Made by a program: the position numbers and the translations under genes. Under the pieces are notes generated by a model. That model did no database searches. It worked only from the letters and a program-made list of their open reading frames with translations, and was not told the origin of the DNA. This document shows, one piece after another, positions 1 to 7,453 of a stretch of 12,354 nucleotides of DNA. The DNA comes from Pseudomonadota bacterium (lineage in GTDB: Bacteria; Myxococcota; Myxococcia; Myxococcales; Myxococcaceae). The stretch covers positions 1 to 12,354 of the forward strand of contig JAFADT010000943.1 of assembly GCA_023424585.1 (NCBI GenBank), read 5' to 3'. The number at the start of each line of letters is the position of its first letter. Positions within the stretch are counted from its first letter, which is position 1.

Positions 1-564
<564 letters not shown>

Positions 565-574
565 GGCAGGGTCC

Positions 575-1741
575 TCACATCGACCGTTCGACGAGCGCCG
601 TCAACTCCGCGTCCGTGAGCGGCAGCGGATTGCCCTTCATGCTGCTGGCGGCGCGGGCCTTGACGACGAGCCCGGGCACGGCCGCGTCGGTGAGGCCCAG
701 GTCGCGCAGGCCCCGCAGGCGCACGGCGTGGACCAGGTCCTTCACCCAGGCGATGCCGTCCTCGGCGCGGGCGTGGGGCTGGCCGGTGAGCAGCACCGCC
801 AGCTCCTGGAAGCGGGGCAGGGCGGGGTGGTCCGGAGCGCGCGAGCGCAGCGCCTCCAGGTTCACCTCCAGCGCGGCCCCGAGCAGCGCTGCGCACAGCG
901 CCCCATGGGCCGCGCCGAGCATCCCGCCCAGCGGCGCCGCGAAGCCATGCACCGCGCCCAGGCCCGCGTTGGCCAGGCACAGGCCGCCGAAGAGGCTGGC
1001 GAGGGCCAGGTCCTCGCGCTCCGCCGGGCCGGGGCCGTGGAGCACGGCCCTGCGCAGGGCGCGCGCCGAGCGCCGCATGCCTTCGCGAGCGAGCGCGTCC
1101 GTGAGCGGCTGGGCGCGGATGGACAGGAACGGCTCGATGAGCTGTGACAGCGCGTCCAGGCCGCCGGCCGCGAGCACGTCCGCGGGCGCGTGCTCCAGCA
1201 GGTCCGGGTCCACCAGGGCCACGCGGGGGAGCATCATCGGGCTGCGCAGGCTGGCCTTCACGCCGGCCTCCTGCGAGCCCAGCACCGCGTTGCGCGTCAC
1301 CTCCGAGCCGGTGCCCGCCGTGGTGGGCACGGCCACGAACGGCAGCGACGGCTTCGTCAGGGCCTGGCCCCGGCCGATGACCTCCAGGTAGTCCAGCGGG
1401 TCTCCCCCGTTGGCGGCGAGCGCGGCGACGGCCTTGCCCGCGTCGAGCGCGCTGCCCCCACCGAGCGCGACGACGGCGTCACAGCCGGAGTCCACGGCGG
1501 CGGCGGTGCCTTCGCGCGCGAGGTCGACGGTGGGCTCGCCCGGGACGCGGAAGGCGGCGCAAGGGATGCCCAGCCGTTCGAGCCCGGCGCGGATGGGGTC
1601 GGCGCGAGCGGGGCTGGCGCCGGTGACGAGCAGGACCTTCCGGCCGCCGAGGCCTCGCACGAGGTCGGGGACCTCCTGGACGCGGCCCGGGCCGAAGAGG
1701 ACGCGCGTGGCGGTGGCGAACTCGAAGGGGGCGGTGGACAT
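575..1741 (-). CDS. Iron-type (group III) alcohol dehydrogenase, 388 aa
   Basis: NAD(P)-dependent oxidoreductase of the Fe-ADH/maleylacetate reductase superfamily, interconverting an alcohol and a carbonyl compound; the substrate cannot be read from the sequence. The N-terminal nucleotide-binding domain has the GGGSALDAGKA motif at residues 94-104 and PTTAGTGSEVTRNAV at 139-153. The C-terminal helical domain carries the metal-site positions D196, Q200, H265 and H279. In the well-studied member FucO these are Asp, His, His, His, so the second ligand is Gln here (GGLDALSQLIEPF). Length is normal (about 380-390 aa). ATG 1741 sits one base after the stop of the upstream ABM gene (TGA-C-ATG), indicating translational coupling, and nth follows after ten bases. 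The ABM partner suggests a small-molecule detoxification or catabolic pair, which is inference. It may belong to a subfamily that naturally uses Gln, since similar LIEP sequences exist as far as I recall. Confidence 0.93.
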   Translation of the reverse strand: MSTAPFEFATATRVLFGPGRVQEVPDLVRGLGGRKVLLVTGASPARADPIRAGLERLGIPCAAFRVPGEPTVDLAREGTAAAVDSGCDAVVALGGGSALDAGKAVAALAANGGDPLDYLEVIGRGQALTKPSLPFVAVPTTAGTGSEVTRNAVLGSQEAGVKASLRSPMMLPRVALVDPDLLEHAPADVLAAGGLDALSQLIEPFLSIRAQPLTDALAREGMRRSARALRRAVLHGPGPAEREDLALASLFGGLCLANAGLGAVHGFAAPLGGMLGAAHGALCAALLGAALEVNLEALRSRAPDHPALPRFQELAVLLTGQPHARAEDGIAWVKDLVHAVRLRGLRDLGLTDAAVPGLVVKARAASSMKGNPLPLTDAELTALVERSM

Positions 1742-1742
1742 G

Positions 1743-2060
1743 TCACCAGCCCGCGTCGTCGGGGAAGCGGTTGGCGTAGCGGCGGGCGGCGCGGGGCTCG
1801 GCCATCATGGAGGCGACGGTGTCACGCCAGGTGAGGTAGTGGGCGGTCTCCTTGTGCGCCGCGGGCGCGTCCGCGGTGCGGTAGGCCTCCACGAGGACGA
1901 AGCGGGTGGGGTCCTCGGTGTCCTGGCAGACGTCGAAGCGCGCGATGCCGGGCTCCTTCACGCTCTCCCGGGCGTTGGCGAGGGTGGCCTGGAGGAAGGC
2001 GCCGACGTGCTCGGGCAGCACGCGCACGTGGACATGGACGACGAGCAGGCTCGTGGGCAT
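1743..2060 (-). CDS. ABM-domain (antibiotic biosynthesis monooxygenase/LsrG-like) small protein
   Basis: Small ferredoxin-like alpha/beta protein of the ABM family (YgiN, LsrG and relatives), usually a dimer acting without cofactor on quinones or small oxygenated metabolites. The read starts [19 protein letters not shown] and is 105 aa, the usual family length of about 95-110. Visible family features are the N-terminal beta strand, a helix with [17 protein letters not shown], the strand [20 protein letters not shown] and the [14 protein letters not shown] region. ATG 2060 is preferred over an in-frame GTG at 2069 because it opens directly on the first strand, but neither has a close Shine-Dalgarno, so the start could be three codons longer. 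The gene is the first of the ABM-ADH-nth run and is divergent from menB. LsrG itself acts on phospho-autoinducer-2, but nothing here proves that substrate. Confidence 0.85.
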   Translation of the reverse strand: MPTSLLVVHVHVRVLPEHVGAFLQATLANARESVKEPGIARFDVCQDTEDPTRFVLVEAYRTADAPAAHKETAHYLTWRDTVASMMAEPRAARRYANRFPDDAGW

Positions 2061-2090
2061 GGCGCGCACGGTAGCGCGGGCGTCTCCGAG

Positions 2091-2110
2091 CGGAAACCGC
2101 TAGGGTTCCG
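2091..2110. promoter_or_regulatory. Imperfect inverted repeat in the divergent ABM/menB promoter region
   Basis: The arms CGGAAACC (2091-2098) and GGGTTCCG (2103-2110) pair at seven of eight positions around a GCTA centre. The repeat lies in the 87-base gap between the divergent starts at 2060 and 2148, where both promoters must be. It could be an operator shared by the two transcripts. This is a position and symmetry argument only: no family-specific motif is recognised, and no convincing -35/-10 pair is seen. Confidence 0.3.
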
Positions 2111-2147
2111 GGCCGTTCACTCTCCCCAGATTCGGAGCAGACAGCGC

Positions 2148-3041
2148 ATGGTCTCGGAGCTCTTCGACGCGTCCCGCTGGCAGCCGGTGGAAGGCCACAA
2201 GTTCAAGGACATCACGTTCCACCGCGCGGTGGACCAGGGCACGGTGCGCATCGCGTTCAACCGGCCGGAGGTGCGCAACGCGTTCCGTCCGAGGACGGTG
2301 GACGAGCTGGCCCGGGCGCTGGAGGCCACGCGCTTCATGACGGACGTGGGCGTGGTGCTGCTGACGGGCAACGGGCCGTCGCCGAAGGACGGCGGCTGGG
2401 CGTTCTGCTCGGGCGGCGACCAGCGCATCCGCGGCAAGGACGGCTACAAGTACGAGCCCGGGGAGGACGCGGCGGATCCGGCGCGGCTGGGGCGGCTGCA
2501 CATCCTGGAGGTGCAGCGGCAGATCCGCTTCCTGCCGAAGGTGGTCATCGCGGTGGTGCCGGGCTGGACGGCGGGCGGCGGGCACAGCCTGCACGTGGTC
2601 TGCGACATGACCATCGCGAGCAAGGAGCACGGGATGTTCAAGCAGACGGACGCGGACGTGGCCAGCTACGACGCGGGCTACGGCAGCGCGCTGCTGGCGC
2701 GGCAGGTGGGGCAGAAGCGGGCGCGGGAGATCTTCTTCCTGGGCCAGGCCTACACGGCGGACGAGGCGTTCCAGATGAACGCCATCAACAAGGCCGTGCC
2801 GCACAAGGACCTGGAGAAGGTGGCGCTGGAGTGGGCGGCGGAGATCAACACCAAGAGCCCCACGGCCATCAAGATGCTGAAGTACGCCTTCAACCTCCCG
2901 GACGACGGGCTCGTGGGCCAGCAGCTCTTCGCGGGGGAGGCCACGCGCCTGGGCTACGGCACGGAGGAGGCGCAGGAGGGCCGGGACGCGTTCGTGCAGA
3001 AGCGCAAGCGCGACTTCAAGCGGTTCCCCTGGACGTACTGA
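2148..3041 (+). CDS. menB: 1,4-dihydroxy-2-naphthoyl-CoA synthase (MenB)
   Basis: Crotonase-fold enzyme that closes o-succinylbenzoyl-CoA to 1,4-dihydroxy-2-naphthoyl-CoA in menaquinone synthesis; cytoplasmic hexamer in the family. The 297-aa read shows the MenB signature GGWAFCSGGDQRIRGKDGYK at residues 82-101, the oxyanion region WTAGGGHSLHVVCD and QTDADVASYDAGYGS at 166-180. Aligned to the M. tuberculosis enzyme, D168, S173, D175 and Y270 match the active-site Asp185, Ser190, Asp192 and Tyr287. D168 places it with the bicarbonate-independent type, since E. coli MenB has Gly there and needs bicarbonate. ATG 2148 is chosen because the match to MenB begins just after it. A GGAG at 2134-2137 lies ten bases upstream, slightly far. 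It is convergent with LOX1, whose stop is six bases away, so any terminator must lie inside a coding region. No other men gene is in the window. Confidence 0.97.
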   Translation: MVSELFDASRWQPVEGHKFKDITFHRAVDQGTVRIAFNRPEVRNAFRPRTVDELARALEATRFMTDVGVVLLTGNGPSPKDGGWAFCSGGDQRIRGKDGYKYEPGEDAADPARLGRLHILEVQRQIRFLPKVVIAVVPGWTAGGGHSLHVVCDMTIASKEHGMFKQTDADVASYDAGYGSALLARQVGQKRAREIFFLGQAYTADEAFQMNAINKAVPHKDLEKVALEWAAEINTKSPTAIKMLKYAFNLPDDGLVGQQLFAGEATRLGYGTEEAQEGRDAFVQKRKRDFKRFPWTY

Positions 3042-3047
3042 GGCCGC

Positions 3048-5111
3048 TCAGATGTTGATGCGGGAGCTGACCGTCCGGACGTCCAGCCCCAGGGCCGCGA
3101 ACTCCGCGGCGTGGGCCCGGAGCAGCTCCAGCAGGCGGGGATGCACGTCCTCCTCTTCGTTGGACAGGATGAAGCCGTAGTTCGTCTTGGACAGCATCCA
3201 GGAGATCCACAGCATCTCCGTCGCCTCGTCAGGCGTCGGCGCGACGTCCAGGTCCTCCTCGGTGGACAGCGCGCCGCCCTTGCCCCAGCGCAGCCCCAGA
3301 CACGTGTACAGGACCTCTCCCGCGTCGTCCCACTGGAGGTTGTTCGCCCAGGCGTGGCGGAACGTCGCGAAGAAGAGGACGTAGCGGCAGAGCTGCTTCA
3401 GCGCCTCGACCTCACCCGGCTGGGGCGCATCCGTCCGGGTCACGGCGCTCACGGCCTTCGCCGCGGGCTCCGCGACCTTCGCTCCCAGGTCCATGCGCTC
3501 CGAGCGCACGAACCACGGCGCGTCCCTCCCCGGCACCTTGGCGCGCAGGTAGCGGCACACGAACGCCGGCGCGGAGTGCGCGACCAGGTCGTCCGAGAAC
3601 CGGCGCACCTCGTGCCACTGCGCCTCCACCGCCGCGCCGTGCTCCGCGAAGAACGCGTCGATGTGCTCCCCGAGCAGCTTCCAGAACAGCTGCCCCGCCC
3701 GCGCGTAGCGGTGGCCCTCGCTGACCGGCGGCGCGGGCGCGAAGCCCCTCCAGTCATAGCTGCCCATCAGGTGCTCCAGCCGCTGGCGGAGGCCTGCTTC
3801 CGTCAGCGCGCTGGCCCGCGTGATGTACCCCGTGGGCCCCACCAGGAACCCGGTGGCGGCGTGGTTGATCAGCACCACCTCGCGCAGGTGCGGCATGAGC
3901 AGCCAGCGCAAGGGGTTGCGCCGCAGGTTCCGGTGCGCGGCGATGGCGTACTGCTCCACGTTGAAGTGGCACTGCCCCAGGTGGTTGCCCAGCTCCACGT
4001 CCAGCGTCGCGCTCACGCGCGCCATCCGCTTCGCCGCCTCCCAGGCCGCGCCGTCCGCTGGCGTGTAGGTCCGGCGAGTCACCGGCGAGCCGGGCGCCGT
4101 CGCCCCGGGCTCCCGCATCCCCAGGATGATCCGCTGGGGCATCAGCCTGCCGTCCACCAGCCGCAGCCGGAGGTCCACGTCCGGCAGGCAGTGCACGCCG
4201 TCCTGCTCATAGGCGTTCCAGGGCAGATACAGCCGGAAGGCCCGCGCATCCCCGGGCGCCTCGGGGTCCCGGTCCAGGACGGTGGAGAACATCCCGTTGA
4301 GCAGCCGCTCCCCGAACCACGCATCGCTCCGCGAGGAGCCCGGTGACTCCCGCTCCATCCGGACCGTCATCGCCTCCGGATAGTCCGCCTGGATCCTCGC
4401 CAGGCTCGGCGCCTGCCCCAGCCGGATCTGGAGCTGGTGTTGCCGCTTCACCAGCTCGATGGGCGCGACGGCCTTGAGCATCGCCAGCGCGCGCCCTGGC
4501 GCGTACGCCGTGGGGGGCGTGCCCTCCTCCACCACGAGCAGCCGCGCCAGCGGCGTCGATGGATCGTACTCCCAGTACGGCAGCCGCAGCGTTCCGAAGT
4601 CGTACTCCAGGCCAGCGTGGTCCTCCGGCCCCCGCTCGGCGCCGATGCGCCTCCACGTCTCCACCACGCGGCCGTCCTGCCGGAAGGTGTGCTGGGGTTC
4701 GAAGAAGCGCAGCTCCAGGTCTGGCAGGTCCCCTTCACCCGCGTCCGCCGGGTCGTAGCGGATCGCGAACGCACCGTCGGCGCCCGTGAAGGTCTCGCCC
4801 AGGAAGTCGTCCGGCGTGCCGAGGTCCCGGTCCCACAGCTCCACCTTGATGTGATGCAAGGCGATGGGGCCTTGCGGCCCGTCCTGCTCGAACATCAGCC
4901 GACCCGTGACGACGGCCGGGAGGGTCAACGGATCCCGCGACGCACGCGGCGCGCGCACGCGCCGGACCAGGTTGCGGCTGACCGCGAGCCGCTCCTTCAA
5001 CCCCAGCCCCGCATACCAGCGGGCCAGCTCCTCCGCCTCCAGGAGCGGCGGTTCCTCGGCCTTCGAGGCGAACCCCAGCGAGGTCAACAGGCGGCGCCAG
5101 GCGGTGCGCAT
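3048..5111 (-). CDS. Lipoxygenase 1 (divergent; transthyretin-like N-terminal domain), 687 aa
   Basis: Non-heme iron dioxygenase predicted to add O2 to polyunsaturated fatty acids, giving hydroperoxides. The full ligand set is visible: H377 and H382 (GNHLGQCH, spacing H-x4-H), H586 and N590 (FRHAWAN), and the C-terminal Ile I687 (SSRINI). The core around 377-420 is divergent from the textbook LOX pattern: VEQYAIAAHRNL replaces the EPF-type sequence and the IN-x2-AR motif is altered (INHAATGF). Residues 66-155 do not look like the usual PLAT domain. They read as a transthyretin-like beta sandwich with HIKVELWDRDLGTPDDFLGE followed by G-A-F and LELRFFE. Residues 1-60 are helical and charged, with no signal peptide or membrane segment. 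ATG 5111 has GAGG ten bases upstream. It is divergent from LOX2 across about 290 bp. Lipoxygenase identity is secure; regiochemistry and substrate are unknown. Confidence 0.92.
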   Translation of the reverse strand: MRTAWRRLLTSLGFASKAEEPPLLEAEELARWYAGLGLKERLAVSRNLVRRVRAPRASRDPLTLPAVVTGRLMFEQDGPQGPIALHHIKVELWDRDLGTPDDFLGETFTGADGAFAIRYDPADAGEGDLPDLELRFFEPQHTFRQDGRVVETWRRIGAERGPEDHAGLEYDFGTLRLPYWEYDPSTPLARLLVVEEGTPPTAYAPGRALAMLKAVAPIELVKRQHQLQIRLGQAPSLARIQADYPEAMTVRMERESPGSSRSDAWFGERLLNGMFSTVLDRDPEAPGDARAFRLYLPWNAYEQDGVHCLPDVDLRLRLVDGRLMPQRIILGMREPGATAPGSPVTRRTYTPADGAAWEAAKRMARVSATLDVELGNHLGQCHFNVEQYAIAAHRNLRRNPLRWLLMPHLREVVLINHAATGFLVGPTGYITRASALTEAGLRQRLEHLMGSYDWRGFAPAPPVSEGHRYARAGQLFWKLLGEHIDAFFAEHGAAVEAQWHEVRRFSDDLVAHSAPAFVCRYLRAKVPGRDAPWFVRSERMDLGAKVAEPAAKAVSAVTRTDAPQPGEVEALKQLCRYVLFFATFRHAWANNLQWDDAGEVLYTCLGLRWGKGGALSTEEDLDVAPTPDEATEMLWISWMLSKTNYGFILSNEEEDVHPRLLELLRAHAAEFAALGLDVRTVSSRINI

Positions 5112-5401
5112 CAGCGCCGGGCCTCAATCGCAGTCGTGGTCGGGGACGACCCGAGCGGGGCCTTGCTGGAACCACCCACCCACAGGGGACGACCGGGAGC
5201 GCGCCTCATCGCGCCGGAAGGTACCACGGCCTCCTGGAGGAACCGCCCTGTGCGAGCTCCCGCCCGCGCCTGCGGTCCTCAGGGCGATCCACTATTGGCT
5301 CCAGGGAACGCGCGTGCGATCACCTGTGCCCCGCGAGCCGTGGCGCGTCCGCCGCGTCTTCAGCGGCATACCTTGGATTTGACGTGCTAGTGGGAGATCC
5401 C
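5112..5401. promoter_or_regulatory. Divergent intergenic region between the two lipoxygenase genes
   Basis: These 290 bases separate the ATG of LOX1 (minus, 5111) and the ATG of LOX2 (plus, 5402), and must hold both promoters. I see no convincing sigma-70 -35/-10 pair and no sigma-54 GG-N10-GC element. Small symmetric elements are present: CCTCCTGGAGG near 5231-5241 and GCCGC-N7-GCGGC near 5351-5367. Both are short enough to be chance in GC-rich DNA. The LOX2 Shine-Dalgarno (GGGAGA) lies at 5392-5397. No ORF here has coding character. Confidence 0.5.
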
Positions 5402-7432
5402 ATGACCGTCGAGTACACGCTGACGATTCGCACGAGCTCGAAGCTCGGCGCGGGAACGAACGCGGCCATCTCCGTGATCCTCGTGGGCACGAAGGGGGAG
5501 AGCCCTCCTCAGGTCCTGGACAAGCGCTTCCACAACGACTTCGAGGCCGGGGCGGTGGATGCCTATACCGTCAGGACCGAGGACCTGGGCGACCTGCTGC
5601 TGCTGCGCTTCTCCAACGCGGGCGGCGGCTTGGGGGGAGATTGGTTGCTGGACTCGGTGACGGTCACCGCGACGGGGAAGCACTGGTTCTTCCCGTACTA
5701 CCGCTGGGTGCTGGCGAAGACGACCGCGGACGTCCTGGAGGGCACCGCCCGGCTGCCCCAGCAGGTCCAGCACGAGCGGGAGGAGGCCGCCCGGCACGAG
5801 CTGCTCCAGGCCCGTCAGCGCATGTACCCGTGGCGCCCCGCCGAGGCGACGGCGGGCCTGCCCGGCGCGCTCGACATCATGGAGGCGCGGCCGCTCCCCA
5901 AGGACGAGCTCTACCGGGGGCTGGTGGAGGGCAGCTACGAGGTCGTCATCGCGAAGACGCTGGCGGCCATCAAGCTGCACATGCCCGTGCTGAGCAAGGC
6001 GTGGAACGGCCTGGTGGACATCTTCGACTTCTTCAAGGGGCTTGAGCTGCCCAAGCTCGCCCAGCGCTGGCAGGACGACCTGGAGTTCGCGCGCCAGGCC
6101 ATCCAGGGCATCAGCCCCGTCCACATCCAGTCCATCACCGCGCTGCCGGACGGCATGCCCGTGACGGACGACACCGTGAAGGGGCTGCTGTCTCCGGGCA
6201 TGACGCTCGCGCAGGCGCTGGCCGGCAAGCGCGTGTTCCTCCTCGACTTCGGGATCCTGGGGGACGTGCCCATGTTCAAGAAGACCGACAAGGCGGGCGT
6301 CGAGGAGCGCCGGTGGGCGCCGCCCTCCCGGTGTCTGCTGTTCCTGGATGACGCGCAGCAGCTGCGGCCCCTCGCCATCCAGTTGGGCCGGGACCCGGCG
6401 CTGGACCCCGTGTTCACGCCCAACGACAGCCCGCACGACTGGCTGGCCGCGAAGATCTACCTGCGGTGCAGCGAGGGCAACACGCACCAGATGGTGGGCC
6501 ACGCGCTGCGGACCCACTTCGTGGCGGAGCCGTTCGTCGTCGCGACGATGCGCAACCTCCCGGATCCGCACCCCGTCTACAAGCTGCTGCGCCGCCACTT
6601 CCGCTACACGCTGGCCATCAACGAGGGCGCGCGGAAGGGCCTGCTCGCGGAGGGCGGCGTGTTCGACGACCTCATCGCCACGGGCGGCCCCGACCAGGGA
6701 CACCTGTTCCTGGGCAGGAAGGGGTACAAGGCCTGGAAGCTCGCGGACAACCGGCTGCGCCCGGACCTCGAGCGGCGTGGCGTGCTCGACCCCGCGGTGC
6801 TCCCGCACTACCCGTACCGGGATGACGCGCTGCTGCTGTGGGACGCCCTGGAGGAGTACGTGGGCGGCGTGCTGGGGCACTTCTACCCGTCCGACGAGGA
6901 CCTGGTGCGCGACACCGACATGCAGCGGTGGTGGGAGGACCTCACCGCGCACGGCCTGCCCGTGGAGAAGCTGCCCTGCGCGGAGCTGAAGCGCGTGTCC
7001 GACCTCACGGACATCCTCACCACCGTCCTCTTCACGGTGAGCGTCCAGCACGCGGCGGTGAACTACCTCCAGTACGAGCACTACGCCTTCGTGCCCAACG
7101 CGCCGCTGTGCATGCGCCAGCCTCCGCCGCGCCAGAAGGGCGTCCTGGGGGAGAAGGACATCGAGGCGATGATTCCGTCCAAGACGCAGATGCTCTGGCA
7201 GGTGGCCGTGGGCCGCGCGCTGTCCAGCTTCGGGGACGACGAGGAGTACCTGCTCCACGAGAGCGGCTGGCGCGAGGACTACTTCCAGGAGCCGCAGCTC
7301 ATCGCCATCCGCGACCGCTTCCACTCCCGGCTGCGCGCGCAGAGCGAGGCCGTGAAGGCGCGCAACGCGGAGAGCGCGGTGCCCTACACCGTGCTCCAGG
7401 CCGACCGCATCCCCTGCGGCATCACCGTCTAG
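5402..7432 (+). CDS. Lipoxygenase 2 with PLAT domain and C-terminal valine, 676 aa
   Basis: Metal-dependent fatty-acid dioxygenase predicted to form lipid hydroperoxides. Residues 4-110 are a PLAT/LH2 beta sandwich (YTLTIRTSSKLGAGTN, then RFSNAGGGLGGDWLLDSVTV and HWFFPYYRWV), the lipid-binding domain of animal and plant lipoxygenases. The catalytic domain is canonical: H367 and H372 (HALRTHFVAEPFVVATMRNL), HPVYKLLRRHFRYTLAINEGAR at 390-411, and H550 with N554 (HAAVNYLQYEHY). The last residue is V676 (PCGITV), where iron lipoxygenases normally end in Ile. ATG 5402 is preferred to an in-frame GTG at 5384 because GGGAGA lies four bases upstream and the PLAT strand starts at once. A P450 gene follows after 21 bp, so the two are probably co-transcribed. 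Myxococcus xanthus is known to have lipoxygenases active on polyunsaturated fatty acids (recalled). Regiospecificity cannot be read here. Confidence 0.97.
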   Translation: MTVEYTLTIRTSSKLGAGTNAAISVILVGTKGESPPQVLDKRFHNDFEAGAVDAYTVRTEDLGDLLLLRFSNAGGGLGGDWLLDSVTVTATGKHWFFPYYRWVLAKTTADVLEGTARLPQQVQHEREEAARHELLQARQRMYPWRPAEATAGLPGALDIMEARPLPKDELYRGLVEGSYEVVIAKTLAAIKLHMPVLSKAWNGLVDIFDFFKGLELPKLAQRWQDDLEFARQAIQGISPVHIQSITALPDGMPVTDDTVKGLLSPGMTLAQALAGKRVFLLDFGILGDVPMFKKTDKAGVEERRWAPPSRCLLFLDDAQQLRPLAIQLGRDPALDPVFTPNDSPHDWLAAKIYLRCSEGNTHQMVGHALRTHFVAEPFVVATMRNLPDPHPVYKLLRRHFRYTLAINEGARKGLLAEGGVFDDLIATGGPDQGHLFLGRKGYKAWKLADNRLRPDLERRGVLDPAVLPHYPYRDDALLLWDALEEYVGGVLGHFYPSDEDLVRDTDMQRWWEDLTAHGLPVEKLPCAELKRVSDLTDILTTVLFTVSVQHAAVNYLQYEHYAFVPNAPLCMRQPPPRQKGVLGEKDIEAMIPSKTQMLWQVAVGRALSSFGDDEEYLLHESGWREDYFQEPQLIAIRDRFHSRLRAQSEAVKARNAESAVPYTVLQADRIPCGITV

Positions 7433-7453
7433 CGCCGTCCGGAGACTCCTCCC

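Noticed and set aside
1410..2147. In-frame upstream extension of menB
   Set aside because: It would overlap the ABM and alcohol dehydrogenase genes on the other strand and has no MenB similarity; ATG 2148 fits the family start.
5384..5401. GTG start of LOX2 at 5384
   Set aside because: It would put the GGGAGA Shine-Dalgarno inside the gene; ATG 5402 is better placed.
5387..7324. 645-codon open frame on the minus strand opposite LOX2
   Set aside because: Low-complexity His/Arg/Leu/Val-rich translation with no family features; a product of GC-rich codon bias opposite a clear lipoxygenase. The same applies to long frames opposite LOX1 (3111-4346) and the P450 (7577-8746).
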